A stretch of 64,000 bases of DNA from Watersipora subatra. Taxonomy: Eukaryota > Bryozoa > Gymnolaemata > Cheilostomatida > Watersiporidae. The notes under the pieces are model-generated. The model made no database searches. It saw only the letters and a list, made by a program, of their open reading frames with translations, and was not told the DNA's origin. Below are positions 45,160-59,800 of this stretch, one piece after another; position 1 is the first letter of the stretch, and each line of letters begins with the position of its first letter. A program made the translations under genes and the position numbers. Location of the stretch: positions 682,001 to 746,000 of the forward strand of contig NC_088710.1 in the NCBI RefSeq assembly GCF_963576615.1, read 5' to 3'.

Positions 45160-48100
45160 TGTAAGCAAAAGTATGCAGTACTAGACTGCTAGCGGTTACA
45201 CTCCAAACATCCCCTCATGTCACTCCTACTCCACCTGTGCGTCTTCCCAGAAAACACCGTAGTGCCAGACTACTCTAAGAGATAATATAACCATGAGTCA
45301 CCAAGACCCAGACAGACAAAAACAGATAGCGGATCTGTAACAAAGTGAAAACACAGCAAAGATACCAAATAGAGCTCTCTCATCTCCACCAGCTTCTCAA
45401 GAAGCTCACAAGCTATCCCTCATAGTTGTCCAAATACTGAGGACGTCATCGCACCTGCTGCGACCGCCTAAGCATCACTGGTTAAAGCTCAGGCTCACCA
45501 GGATCCAAATCCCTGAGTGGAGCATCAGCATCCTGAGGCTCGACCTCTATGGTTAGAACTCCATCCTTGGTAGTCTGAGGACCATCCTCTGCATCCTCCT
45601 CCGACACCTCAACTACTTCACAGGGGTGTAGCTGAAGCAGTGGGGGAGCGACAGGCCCGCCTAATCTGTCCAGGTTAGGCCAGCTGTCTATGACCAGTTC
45701 ATGGATGCCATTTTCCCTACTGCAGTCAGTACCAAACCACTGTTTATGGACATCCCTCACATGCCATTGCATGCCATCTATGCACACGCTGTGCTTTGAG
45801 ACGACACCGGTCATCACTCCCGGTGCCCATTGCCTAGTACATAAAGAGGGCGAAGGTTTCACCCACACTTCATCACCGACAGCAAATTTGCCTTCACTGA
45901 CTTTGTCTATCCCACATAGATTGACATCAAAAGCACTCTCCATTGATTATTCAAGGATACCAAAACCCCGTCTGTACCCTTGTGAGGTGTGATGTTATAC
46001 CAACATGTCGCATCTTCGGGGCTTATCCCTCCTCTCTCGGCAATCCTCTTGATTGTCCGGTGATTCCTCTCGACGATTCCATTGCCACTCGGGGCATAGG
46101 CAGCCTGAAACCTCAGAGAAATCCTCCACTCGTCAGCAAACTGTGCAACAGTTGCTGACCTAAATGCTGTGGAAATGTTCATTAACAATTTGTCACACCC
46201 CCCTCGCTCAATTACAACAGTGCATAATTGAGCCATGATGTGTGCCGCCGATTCACTTGGCAAGCGACGCCAGATAGCGGAAACGTGATGGTCCGCAATC
46301 GACCATAGACAGGAACACCTGGCCGCCATAGCGAGTCACGTCTATGGCCACTCAGCACCAGTTCTCCTTGACAACCAAGCTGCTTGTTTCCATGAAATTC
46401 TCATCTTTCAGAGCCGGGTCGACGCGCTGGCAGGCTTCACAGCCAGCTCGCGCTTAACCTGCTTCCACGACAAGTCACTGTATACTTGCTGTGCAAAGAA
46501 CAGCGTTCTTTCGACGCCCAAATGGTAATGCAAATACGCCGCTCATGTAGCGTCCTAGATATTCTTGCCGGTGAAAATGGCAGCAGACATGCTCACAGTC
46601 TCACCTTTACTCGTCGCTTGATGCCCAAGCCACTGCTTGAGCACCCTTTTTGCTCTATCCACCTTGTTCTCTACCGTAGGAACAAGGTGCATTGTGACCG
46701 ATAGGCCATACTCGGTTATCGTGTCACAGAACAGCCTTAGCTGATGCTTTGCAGCATCTCCGCGGCACCTTTCCTGCGAACACGATGTCACCCGTCAATT
46801 GTATTTGACATCCAATTGACAACTGTGAGAGAATTAACTGACAACGTGAAAGTCTTAACTCTCACGCGATGGCCAAGTTAATACCCTGTTCCGCAGCTTC
46901 CAACTCTGCAAAATTGATGTGCCAATGGTCTGACTCTTTCCTCAGCCACGACTCATCTTCAACAATGCTGCCATCGACCTCAACTGCCACACAGACCCAG
47001 GGAGCTGTCATCCATCCACATGATACAGAACCAATCGGCTTGGGACCCTTAACAGAGTCCTCTTGACATACACTCAAGAAAAGCTCACTAGCCAGTGCGC
47101 TGACCTCTTTTTAAACGGGGGCGTCCCAAGCTCCATTGCACCCCAGCCGCTTCAAGAAGCTGCAATAGGGCCTCAACCGCCCAGCCATTGGGGAACGTCG
47201 AGTCGCCACAAAACTAGAAAAACTCTTAGTCAGTCTAGCTGGTTCAAGATGTATTCCAGAGAGTGCAGCTCCCCTCGACATTTGCAGATGTCCAAGAATA
47301 TTTCCTTTCAGAGAAGTACCCGACAACTGACCTCTATCAAGGCCCTCCGGCTCTTTTATCACCAGTCCCTTACATAGCAAGGTGATTCCTCAGCTCCTCC
47401 ACTCCAAGTGCACACTTCTGCACCACTTTATCATTAATATAGTGGTCAGTCCCCCGTCCGACTCGCTCATCTAGCGAAAAAATTTTGCCTAGAGGTTTGG
47501 TCAGGACCCTAGGCGCACACGATAGCCCAAAGCCTAAGCGTGTCACTGTCAACGCATAAAGGACCCCCCTTATACTTCACAACCTGGTATTTCTACAGGT
47601 CCTCCGAAACATGGATCTGTAGGTACACAGACTTAAGGTCGACTACCCCAAGTTCGTTGTATTTTGACATCCAGCTCTCAATCTCAGCACAATACCGCTC
47701 ATGCAGGTTAAGTGCCCGAGTACACTTTACTAAGCGATCTAGGTCTGCAATCCTTTCGGGGATTCCCCAGACCACCGTCAGCTAACGGTCCACTGGTTTT
47801 GGGCGAAAGTGGAAATGAAATCACGGTCATCGACTCGCAGTGACACCAGATCACTGCCCGACGACGGCGCCACTTCCGCCACCCCGCATGCGTAGTTAGC
47901 CCCAGTATCCTGCCCTGCATGTGCTCTACAGCATCCATTCGGATAGGGTTTCCCCACCTGACGGAATACTTTGCATCACTTCCTCTATGGACAGCAACAC
48001 CTCCCATGTGGTCAATGATGTCATCACCCAGCAAGCGGTCAACTCCAAGGTTGCACAACTTGTCCATCACAAGTGTTGTAACACTAAAACAGTGTCCCTG

Positions 48101-49731
48101 CACGCCAACAACCGTTTGACACTGCCCCTTCATGTGAGATGCCTTGCCATCTGCTGTCAACAATGGCTGGCTCGGCTTGAGCCGGGTCGAACCTGCCAGC
48201 ACCTGCGGACTTACCAGGGTTCGCTCAATCCTAGTGTCAACTAGACACTGAAAACTGCAGCCATTCAAAATTGCTCGAACAACCTGCATACAACCGCTTG
48301 TTGTAGCCTCGCCGGCCACCCTGGACAGCCAAGGACTGTCCCGCTGTACACTCTTACTGCTTGCATGTGACCTCCAGTTTCCAGCTGTCCCACCAACGCC
48401 ACCTCAGGTCCCCATGATGTTATTATGAGACTCTATGTAAGCCTGGCTTACATGGTATCCATATGGGAGGACACGGCGCCCTCATCTTCAGTGAGCATTC
48501 CCGCCGGTCCAGGCGGTGGCCGCACAGGACAGTCCAGTAGAAAGTGGTCCGTGTGACTGCATCGGAAACACCTAACCCTCTTACCAGAAGAGGTTTTTGC
48601 CATCCCCGTACCACACAAAGGTCGTTTAACTTGTGTGCAATCTTTCACTCTGTATGAGCCCCCACATCGAAATCAACCCTCCTTGCTTTCGGGCTGCTTG
48701 CTAGAAGCAGCCCCCAACTGCTTGCCAGAAGCAGTCTCCGACCGGTTACCAGAACTGGCCACTAAGCTATTCGTTGAGGGGCGACCCTCAACAGCTCTCC
48801 GGGAAACTAATTTCCCCTCGCTCTGTTCAGCACAGAACCAAAGTTGGCAGTGTACGCTAGGTCATGTGTCACTGCCCATTTGTAGACTAACTCAGCCGGC
48901 CTCTCGTAGAACTTGGTTCTGAAAATCATGTCCTGGAGCACCACCTCCTGTCTACCGCTGAGCTGCTGCAGGCGGTCCAGGTATATATCAACTGTCTCTT
49001 CAGCCGGCAGCTGGCGAAACGATGCCATACCTCCTCTCAAGGCATGGTTGGTATCTCCGGCAGTCAGCTCCGCCTTCATGACATCCCACTGAAAGGCCTT
49101 GCCCACTCTCCTGCATCCATGCACTCAGGCAGCAGTGCCAGAGAGCATGTACGCAATCAGTATGCATGGAACAATCTGCTCCAGCTGTCAGCCACTCATA
49201 CTAGGAAAGCCATGTGGTTACCCCAACTGCACCATCACCTGTAAATGGCTCCATCTGTCGGCTCAGCCTTTCCGGTGTAGGCCATCGTGTCTGTTTGACC
49301 AGATTCACCAAAAAGGCAGCATCGAGCACCAAAGGCACTTGTCCAGCAACCTCAGCCGCCCATGCGCCATCGAGTGGCTGAACCCCTCTGCCATTCTGAG
49401 GTGGCTCAGCCTTCTGGCTGCTTCCAGGCTTACTCATTGCCCTTTCCAGCTTGCCTCAGCCCACCTGAGTAGCACCCTTAACCAACAAAGGAAAACAATA
49501 AAGCCGAAATAGCTTGTAAGCAAATGTACACAGTACCAGACTGTTAGTGGTGACACTTCAAACCTCCCCTTATGTCACTCCTACTCCACCTAGGCGTTTT
49601 CCCAAAAAACACCGTAGTGCCGGACTACTCTAAGAAATAATATAACCACGAGTCACCAAGACCCAAACAGACAAGAAAAGATAGTTGATCTGTAATATAG
49701 CCAAAACACAGCGAAGATCCTAAATAGAGCT
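45160..49731 (-). mobile_element. degenerate Ty3/gypsy-like element (copy 2)
   Basis: Same structure and same breaks as copy 1 (LTRs 45160-45376 and 49515-49731; integrase 45482-46329; RNase H region 46555-47077; RT 47370-47775; protease about 47776-48319; gag 48448-49437). Shared defects (DTR, YIND) show that the damage precedes the duplication. The protease frame is ten codons longer at its start, from a single-base change. Confidence 0.85.
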
Positions 49732-52272
49732 ATCCGAACGGAGCCCTCTACCAGAAAACAACATGGCCAATTCTCCGCGTACTGTGCCGCATGCCCACAA
49801 ACTCTTACAAGCTCCTCTTGAGCACCATGTGACTATTAACTCACAAGAAGTTGCACCCTTACTCGAACGGTTGTCCATGTTTGCTTGCTCTGTTTTGAGG
49901 TTCGACAGTCAAACAATAGTTATGATGGTTTTTAGATATGGAGGCTCGGTGGTTAAAATAGTGAACTAGAAGATGATCAGCTGGTGATGAAGAAGGAGGC
50001 GCCATAGACAGGGAAAAATAGAGGGAAGTTCCAGAGGCAGAGGAACATGCCTCGGCCGGCAGGCTAGTTCATAGAATGCTGTGTTCATAGCAGTTAGGTG
50101 TGCTTATAGGCGGGGAGCCTCAACAGGTCCTTGAGAAAGAGAGATAGATAGATGCTGAGTCGTTGAAACTTCTCTTTTATAAGTGTCTCTGTTAGCCTGT
50201 AAGAAGGTGCTTAGGCGCTCAGGTTCTAATCTTTATGTTGCAGTGGGTTAGCAATTGAGTGAACTTGTCTTAAGTACATCATGGGAGTGATGAAATGATA
50301 ACCAACTCCAGTTGTCTTGGTTGTGTCTGGTACAGGTCTGATATCTTTTAATGGTTTTCTAGCATGTCGTTTGATGTCTCTTTTTTCATGGGTTACTTCT
50401 ACAAAAGGTTGCTAAGCTGCTTGTAGATGAGTATATGACCACCGTCTTTATTGCTGGTCCTCTAATGTATTAGGTGTCATGTTCATTGTAATATTGCATA
50501 TATCTCCGGTGTTTAGGCATTTCTCCATGATGCTATCTGCTTTTGCTAATACTTCTATACAACAGTGTAATTCAACTACATAATTTACTTGCCGAGCTGT
50601 TCTGATGGTTGGCTGTCTGACCTATGTAAGCAAAATAAGTTTATGGCGAAGTGTTAATGTTGTTTGGTCGTCTCTCTGATTATTTTAAACAAAGTTATAA
50701 TAAGGTCGAATTTCAGTAGCGAATAATTGCTAGTTTTACTCACTTCGTGTCGATAATCATCTGAATGAAATTTGGTTTTGATTTTACTAGTAAGTTCTAC
50801 TTATTTCTTGCTTCAAGGTGAATGGATTTTTCATAGAGAAAAATACCTGCATGGCTCTTATGAGATCGTCTCGTTTGGTTCAGAGGTTTTAAGGTTATTA
50901 GGCCCAAGGGCTATGTTGTTCTATGGAGATAGTAACAAAACTGGACACCGATAGAGAAGAGAATCTGGACAATGTTTATAATTCATTTGAGCGCCGAAAC
51001 CTGGCAAAACAAGATTATTCATTCAGAAGGAATATATTAACGAGCAGGTCAAGGAATCCTTAAAGACATTCTGAGCAGTCAAGAGGAAAATCAATCAAAT
51101 AGATACATTAATCAGCAAGTCAGAGAACTGCCAAAAGACATGTTCTAGATACCAATAGTTAATCATCACCTTCAACCATTACACCAATGTTGTTGTAGAA
51201 TTATGTAACCAATCATCAGGCTTTTTATGGATTTTAGTAGTAAGCTCTTGCAGCAGAGCTGGGAAAAGACGTAATTGCTATTTGATTGTCTTCTGGGTTT
51301 TTATTCATATAAAAAGGCAAGTTGTGGCATAGCAGCGACTATAAAAATGCTCTACTTTGGCATGTTTTGGTAAAGCAATGCATGTTATCACCATCGTTAA
51401 AACAGCAAAACTGCGACTAAACTGAGATAACATGTAACCCTGGTACTTAGTTTATAATCACTATTTTATTGGTTTCTACCTAGGCTTTGATTGGCTGCTC
51501 AGACTGGTGATGCCTTGATAATATAGCGGCATGACGTTGTACTACTACACCGCAGTGTATCTTTGGATTTAATGTCTGTGACACAGTTACATTACGTCTG
51601 TCGTCTGTCTCAACGAGTATTAATAGCGAACAATGCTGCTTATATAGCATTGCTGGTTTGGTGTTTATTCCGCTTACGCAGATGGTCAAAAAGCATGTCA
51701 TACCTAAATTAACTGCTTGCCTTTTACTTTGCAATTGTCTAAGCTGGCACACTTCTACCCATTTTGGTAGTTGAGCACTGATATAGCTCTCTACCATTTT
51801 CATCTGTATCTGTTCAGTAAGTGTTCATCATCTGTGCTACATGTGATTTCAAAATCTATCTATTTTCAGCATCAGTCTCTACCAAGAAACTCTCGGTCTA
51901 TAATTTATAGACAGAGGTCAAGGTTGCATCAGAAATAATGCATATTGTATGTCCCTCGAGCATTGTGATGGTAAACACGCTTTGCTTACTGGTTTTATCT
52001 GTTATAATAAAGTCACAAACTTGTGTATTTCAGCACTTTTCTTGGCGACTGCTCACTAAATATTGTATCCATATTTAGAGAATCATTTTAGTGTCCAATG
52101 TTTTTGTAGCAGTATTTCACCCGAAGCTACAATCCGTTATGGTAATGTAGTCTACCATTATATACCTCGCTAATGTTAATTTGATCTGTATCAGCAGGTA
52201 GTTTCTATGATGATGCAAGTTAGTTTGTACCATCCATTTTAGCTAATATCTGATGTGTTTATGTCTCTTTAG

Positions 52273-52678
52273 AAACAGGCATTCAGAGTAGTAAGGGGTC
52301 ACCAAGGATGGCTGCAAGCAGCAGTCTAGAGATCCAATGGTATCCTGACAGCATGCGTTGTGAGTGCTTTCAAAATATGCACATTCACTAGATGTAACAA
52401 AATTTATTTCCCCATTCTTTCAGACTGCTTGCTGACTCTGTCATGTGATGAAACAACCAAACATTGAATAATATCGAAAATTGACAGCCAGGTTATTCTC
52501 CTATTTTGGTCCGACTTACTCTGTTCCTACAATCGTTTGTTATCACCGTCTATCTTATGGTTCTGTCAGGTGATGTTGTCAGGGAAGATAAGAAGAAAGA
52601 GTATGTTTTTCATTTTAAAATCAAAGAGTTGAAGAAGAAGGAGGCGAAAGGGAACTTTGAAATACAATCAACTACTCG
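52273..52678 (+). CDS. two exon candidates, unidentified (copy 2)
   Basis: Counterpart of 29248-29653 at offset 23,025. No coding difference was noticed. Confidence 0.35.
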
Positions 52679-52967
52679 GTATGAACCATTAGTACACTAG
52701 TTAATAGGTTTTTCGTGTTTAGTTCTGATTGTTAGTTCTCACGAGTCCGTATCAAAAACGTCGAGTGCGTCTGTGAGCCTTGTCAATGCGATTACACGGT
52801 CATAGCTACCGATTAATAAGTCAGCATTGAGACTGACATCATATTAGTAATCTTCCCTTCTGGATAAGCAACTCCAAAGCAGTGTCTCCCTCTTTGCTAG
52901 ATAACAGTAGCTAGAGACTGTTTCATAGAGTAAGGTTCAACTAATGGCTCGACACTCTTGTGATTAA

Positions 52968-53510
52968 ATGGAGGTAACCCGCTGCTTAGTGTCGTTTGCT
53001 TTCATGAATGCAGTAGTCTTTATTACTACCCTGGGAGTTTGTGCAGAGGTCACTAACGTAGCCGCAATCATTGCTGATGAGAGTTTCCTTAATGGTTTAT
53101 CAAGGTCCTTCATTTTCCTGGTGAATGCCGGAGACAAGCCAATGCTAAAATGCAAAGTCAGCAACTTGCCAGAAGATATCGAGACTAAAAAACTTCCAGA
53201 GACCAAGGTGAGATCTTGGTGTCGCATTTTTTCTTGTCAATGTACCTCCCTTACTCATAGCTAACTCGTCGGTCTATTGTCAAATTTTTTCATCCGATAT
53301 GCCTTGTCAACATTCATATATAACCAGGATGGCTTTTGTAGCAGGTCACATTTGTGTAGGATACTCTTGCATCTTCTATGTACATCTGTTCTACAGATAG
53401 ATGATGGCCGCATACAGGTGTCTTTAAAAAAGACAAGCAAAAACAATTGGGAAAGTTTGATCGGCCCTGATCAGCCCTGGAAGTTCCCTCCACCTCCCGA
53501 AATACAGTAG
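52968..53510 (+). CDS. small secreted protein candidate (copy 2)
   Basis: Exons 52968-53207 and 53397-53510, unchanged from unit 1, including splice sites. Confidence 0.45.
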
Positions 53511-54022
53511 TCAACCGCCAGCTTCTATGGATGACTTCACACAATAATTACAGAACTCTATTGTCTGATCCTTCATTGAGACTACCTGGTGTTGGGAGTA
53601 ATTATTTCAATTCTTGTATTTATCTACTGGCGCTTTTTGGATTTACAAACAATAGTCTCGAGGTTGCGGAGCTTTGGGCTTACGCAATGTTTTTGATATT
53701 TGTTTTTAATTAAGCTTTGTATGTCAACATATGAACAAAATCTTTTTATAATTCTGTAAACTAGGTTTTTGTATCAGCTCTTTTGCTCATGCTGCTAATA
53801 GACAGTTTTTCACCCCCCCCCCCATTAATTTGAGGGTGGGTGCTGCTTTATCTTTAATCTCTAAATGCACTCATGCTTTTTAATCTCTGAACGCATCAGC
53901 TATAATAGTAAATATATTACATGATTACAACAGGAGATGTGAAGATGACTCCGTGTTACACCCACTCGTGTTAGAGACTAGACACAATCAATTTAGTCAA
54001 AGAGAGTTTTCTTCCTCTTTAG

Positions 54023-54202
54023 AAGTATGGAAAAGTTTTATCATCTGAACTAACTGCTATGAAGTCTAGGCAGATTATGTATGAGGTAGCCTTGCTAAAC
54101 ATGGATGGCTGTATTAAAAATGACGCTACAATAGCTATGACACCCGACTACATCGCTCCACATGAAATTATCATCTCACGACCTGCTACACCTAATGTAT
54201 AG
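54023..54202 (+). CDS. candidate alternative terminal exon (copy 2)
   Basis: Counterpart of 30997-31176 with the same 59-residue frame and stop. Confidence 0.35.
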   Translation, partial: KYGKVLSSELTAMKSRQIMYEVALLNMDGCIKNDATIAMTPDYIAPHEIIISRPATPNV

Positions 54203-55556
54203 ATGAAGTATAATATTCACATAGAGTTATCAACACCACCTTCTCCATATAGCTGCATAGCTCTAATTATTATTTAACTTTCCAACTTGGAGTCTCCGGG
54301 CAGGTCTATACTTCAATATAATAATGCTCTGACACGTGCTCAATACGCTGAATAATCTATTTATAGACTGTTATTCTCTTCACATTACTTAATTGAAAAC
54401 CTCCAATTTATTGTCCAATAAAGTTACCAGCTCTGTGTTCTCCATGTGGTTCCTCCACAAGCTTACTCAGTTTCTCAAGCATGCAAGTAATTAACCTGCT
54501 AGCAGGGTTATAATCAATAGCAACAGCTACTCCTATCTACTCAACCTGTTTTAGTTGAGACTGCTGAAAACCGTTCTAGGCAGTTCTATACAAGAACAAC
54601 TGGTTTTTAACAGGTGAAGGGAGAGTCTACAGCAAATATTATTCTGTCTAATCTATGAAAGATTGCTAGCACACCACGAACTGTCCCACTCTCATGACTG
54701 CTGCACCGTGTTTACAACCATGTTTTAACAGCGCGCCAGTAGTACCAAAAACATACAGAACAAAGTCCACTAGGAATCGTCTACTCTTACATTTAACACT
54801 GGATTTAAAATTATTATCTTCAATGTTATAGAGATGTGTAACTTTACAAGGTAACTCTATGAGACACTCTTGTAAATGAAATAGATTCACTCTTCTATTA
54901 AGGTGGTCATCAGGTCATCGTGTACTTTACCTTGCGCTGAATAAGCCTTGCTTCTCCAAGCCCTGGATATACCTTGTTTCAACATTTACTATCAAAACTA
55001 CGTCTAGCCAGACAAATATGGTCATTACGCATTTTATTATATTATTATGGTATCTTAAATACTTTGAATTTAAAATACATTGGAATGTACATTTTTTGTG
55101 TCAAGAAAACATACATATGAGTGGAATAAGATAAATGCTAAAAAATAAAACACCTAAATACAATAGATGCATAGCAATGAGACGACTAGAAAATATTCAC
55201 TACGTATCTAGGTTCATGGAATATGAAGAAGAGTAATATGGACATGAAAAGTGAGCAGAAAATTCCAACAAAGACGTGTAACCACAACTATTCCATTACT
55301 ATAAGCACTTATTTTTGCATAGAGATATTTAAAAGAATATAAGTGTGTTTGCTGATGGTATGGATTTGGCAGCATTCCAACATCATATGGAGCCTGAGTT
55401 TCCATTTTCAGCATTGCCAGTTTTTGATCAAGCGCTTAATCTATGGTATTAACAAGGTATACATCATAGAACAAGCCGACAACAACCAGCAGGGGCACAC
55501 AACTACATGAATGTTCACCGAATCAAAATTAATATCAACTTGGTGCCAGAACAAAA

Positions 55557-55831
55557 CTAGAAGGCGCCAGCGCATCTGTTATGTTTTACATCAGCCTGAG
55601 AAATGCGTGGTTCAACCACAGAAGGCTGAGGTATATTACTGCTAGCGTTAGACATGGTGTCACCAGCTGGGCCTGACCTAGCGACCAACTTGTTCCTACC
55701 AGCAAGGCTAGACTCGGTATCGCTGTGGTTATGCCGCGGCTGCATGAATGGGGAGTAGCTGGAGTATGAAATCGAAGGAGGGTAAGCTGTGGATGCCATC
55801 GATTTCCCCGCCACGCTCCTAGGTCCAAAAG
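55557..55831 (-). CDS. candidate last exon with polar C-terminus (copy 2)
   Basis: Counterpart of 32531-32805. It has Pro where copy 1 has Leu (TAYPPS for TAYPLS). Confidence 0.3.
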
Positions 55832-56149
55832 CTTAACTCCCAGAATAATCTACCTTGTATCCTGGTTCTTCAGCAAACTTTTACGTGTCAGACATCAAAT
55901 GTTACTTTAAGAATTCATGATAAGCAACAGCAATTTGTAAGTGTCAAGACATCTCTCAGTATCTGTCTCTCTGTCTGTCTAGTTTACAGAAATGAGTTTA
56001 AGTTGGGCAGCTAAAAAGGATAGGCGAGCAAACAAGTTATTAACAAGCTTATTCTTTAAAGGCAGTATGTTAAATGTGTAAACTGGGTTGGTAGTCATAG
56101 AAACCATTTATAATAACATAATATAACAGTTCGTAGTTGAACTACTTCA

Positions 56150-56831
56150 TCTATATATATATATTTCACAAACTTAATCGTATGTGTATTCGTGTCGAAT
56201 CATTTTCATTGTCCAGCTATAGCTATTATTTTAGTATTGCGGCACACATTACGATGCCCCTGATAAGAAATTTCGATCTAAGGTGTTATCATATTTGATA
56301 TACCGTAACCACACGCTAATTATTTTAGCAATGCGCCCACATGTTACGATGCCCTTGTTAAAAAAAATTTATATATGGGTCAAGGCCAATTCTTCTCACG
56401 CGGACATTTATGGGGAGAACTTCTACATTCTTTTGCCGTTCGGTCAGACAAAAGCAGTACGAAATCTCTTTTTACATTTGCACCAATACCGATTGTGTAG
56501 TTGTTTTGGTAGTGTTTTGTGTAGTTCAAATAAGTTAAGAAAAAAAAGTAATAGCTAAATGAAGTCTGTTTTGCTACGGGTACAATAAAAGATGATTCGG
56601 TAATGATAACATTAATACGAACTGAGAAAACAAAATAAAAATGCTGAATATGTTGAATTAATAATAACAATTCTTACATAGAAGTGTGTGTATAAAAAAG
56701 GTTACTGTTCCATCAGAAGCTATCCATCAAAACTTTTCTTATGATATGCAGTTTGAAAGTTAGAATGTTGCTATATGTTAAATACAAATCAATTTTCTAA
56801 CCAAAACCTTTTTTTTTTACCCAGGCAGCGC
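56150..56831 (+). mobile_element. Helitron-like element, truncated (copy 2)
   Basis: Counterpart of 33124-33805, same truncation point. Confidence 0.6.
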
Positions 56832-56849
56832 ATAGTACTGACACACTTG

Positions 56850-59800
56850 TGTAAGATACCTGTATCTTGACTATGACCTAGTTTCATCTTGCCTCTGCCT
56901 AGCTGCGGTTTCTACATACCGATGTCAGAACAACTCTCATGTCAGAGCTACATATCTTTTATACATTAAGCTGTTATTTTACTATACACAAAAGATAAGA
57001 ACGTAACACTTTTCTATAACATTTCATCATTTGACATTTGACAATTACTACAAGACCAACATCTTTTCCTGCCAAGACTGTCTGTGTCACCATTCGTGTC
57101 AGCCTCCATAAACATTCCAACTAAGCTAATGATCTGTCCGCATCCGCTTGCTTATCTTTGTCTGTGCGCCTGGAACAAAATTAGTTGTGTAAATATTATT
57201 CTGCAACCTTTTCGTATCTTGTGTTTGACTCATGCCACACATATTTTATGCAAGTCATTCTCTCCTATATAAGGGAATCCCATCTTGTTTGTGAGGAGTC
57301 TTTCGTTCAAACATTCATACTGATACTCTTACGCTCATATTTTATTATACATTCTTGCTAAGTAATATAGATCGTTAAATATACTGTTCTTAAATACAAC
57401 CTCTGTCTCGTTATCGCAGTATTAAATCTTGTGGTAGAAAAACAGTTCTACAAACATTGGCTTAAACAGAATAAGCCCCCTAAGGGTAACATTGCTAAGA
57501 AGGACGTTAGCAACGGGTTATCACACTGGTGTCAGAAGTTTTGGCGTGCGATGGGAGACAGTGAGGAAAACTCATTGGTGAGTCTTCAAGATCCAATGGA
57601 GCGGGTCAACCAGAGGTTTGCGCAGATGGGTGATGTCGTGGACCGGCAGCAGAATGCACTAGACGCTGTGGACAGGAAAACTGACAGTATTGAGCGTATG
57701 ATTCGAACGTTGACAGAGAGGGTGTCAGAGATAGCTGACAGAGGACCTGCAATGAGGGGAGAGAGCCGTTTCCTTCCAGCGGAAGATCCAGAGGTTAGTT
57801 TTGGTGGCAACCTATTAGATCGCAATGGCTATGAGGTAAGGCAATCTCGTAGGAGCGACTGGGTGAGGTTTGGCTTAAGTTTTACTGGGAAAAGTGAAGA
57901 AAATTTTGATAGTTTCTCAATGCAATTTGAAACTTGTTGTTTATTGAATGAGGTGCCCAAGTCTTCTTATGTGCTGGTTTTACAGCTATATTTTAAAGAT
58001 CTTGCTGTGGCATATTTAAAGGAAATTGTTAGAGCAGAAGGCAGTTCGGTAACTTATGAAAAAGTAAAAAGGCTCATGAAAACTAAGTTGAATGCATGCA
58101 AAGGTGATGAGCAAGTAGCGTTGGAAGTCTCAGCAGTGAGACAGGGAAGCACGGAAAGCGTGCGCAAGTATTATGAACGCTTCAGAAAAATTGTTGCGAG
58201 TGGAAGCGCTGGGGAAGACAGCCCTTATATTTTGCTTCACTTCAGAGCGGGTTTGCATTCAGCTATTAGAGACAAAATAATGGGCACACCATGCAAAAAC
58301 TTATCAGATATTTTGAGAGCTGCAGTTGGTGTAGAAACTGCGCTACTAGCAGATAAAAATGTTTCTGATGTTTCTGACGTTTCCGCAAATTACCAGAGTG
58401 GCAGGCCTCACCCAGTTCAAAACAAACGGTTTGACAAGACAGTTAGAAAATGTTTTTTGTGTATGTCGGACAAACATCTAGCTAGATTTTGTGACAAGAA
58501 AGCTGTGAGTAGTAGGGAAGGTCAGCAAGGCCAAGCTAGGCTAGGGCAGGCTAGGTTTCAGTTGTACCAACAACCTAGACTAAACTTTGACAATAGCAGC
58601 AATAGAGGCCAGCATAGAGTAAATAGCCAGCAAAACGAGATGCCGAAATGGTTCAAGGATTGGCTAGCGAGTCAAAAATCTCCAGTTACTGAGCAATCTG
58701 TCACAAATCCCCCGCGAGCAGCATATGCTTCGGCCGAAGTGCCCCTTGCAAATTCTACGAGACAGCCAGCTAGTGTAGCGCTCAACCAGGCACGAGATAA
58801 TACAACTGTGGTTTTTGACAACATGGCTTTTGAATATGTTGAGGCACCAGTTGCACAGGAAGTTAAAGCAAAAGTAATGGGTCCAATAATTTACCGTGTA
58901 GCCACAATAGTACCCGCGGTTGTTTTTGAAGTAGCACAGGTTTCGCAGGTAAATGTTGAGACAAGTAAGGTCGGCAGTAGGACTAAGGTAGCTCCTATTG
59001 TGCCTAGCGAATGGGTAAGCAGGGAACAAGCCTACGAATTGATTTCACTCGATGTAGCTGAAACTGAGCAAGTGATGACTAACAAGTAGTGCAAGTAGGG
59101 TAGTGCAAGTGAAGTGAGTGCAAGCGGTTTGCAGAGACAATTGAATAGCGATAATGAGGCTAATTATCACCCTTCTAGACCACCTAGTGTAACTAGAAGG
59201 AATGTTGGTAGTGGACTTGGAATGTCATATGCCATGAGTTTCTTGTTTACATTCCTTGCGCTCTTGACTATGTGCCAAGCTCAGTCCCAAATGCTTTGCC
59301 GGACTGGGCATACTGTAGCAAAATTTCTATTGCCCAAATTGCCTCCTTGCATACTATCAGACACCACTGCCGCACATGACCCCTACGATTTGACATTGAC
59401 TTTATATAAGCCCAATTTGGTCCAATACAAAAGCAGAGCATTTCATTGCAAAATTATGTCAAACTCGTTTAGTTTATAAGTTTACATACCTCTCTGGATC
59501 AATAGATGTGGATTGTCAGTAATTACCTGGAGACGATGAGGTACAATTAGAAATAATAAATTTGGATTTTCGGTTATGTCTAGTAAATTGAAAGGAGAGT
59601 ACAAGTCAGGAGAATCAATTTTGGATAAATCATTGGTGGTTAAATTACGGTTGGAACAATCAATTTTAAATAAAGTGCTGGAACAAAAGCAGACGGTGAT
59701 TAATAAGCAAAACATGAGTGCAAAATAGTAAGGATGCACGAGTACATAATTGATAAATTGTACTATACAGTCTGCTAGAAAATATTGAGTTCTTATCAAT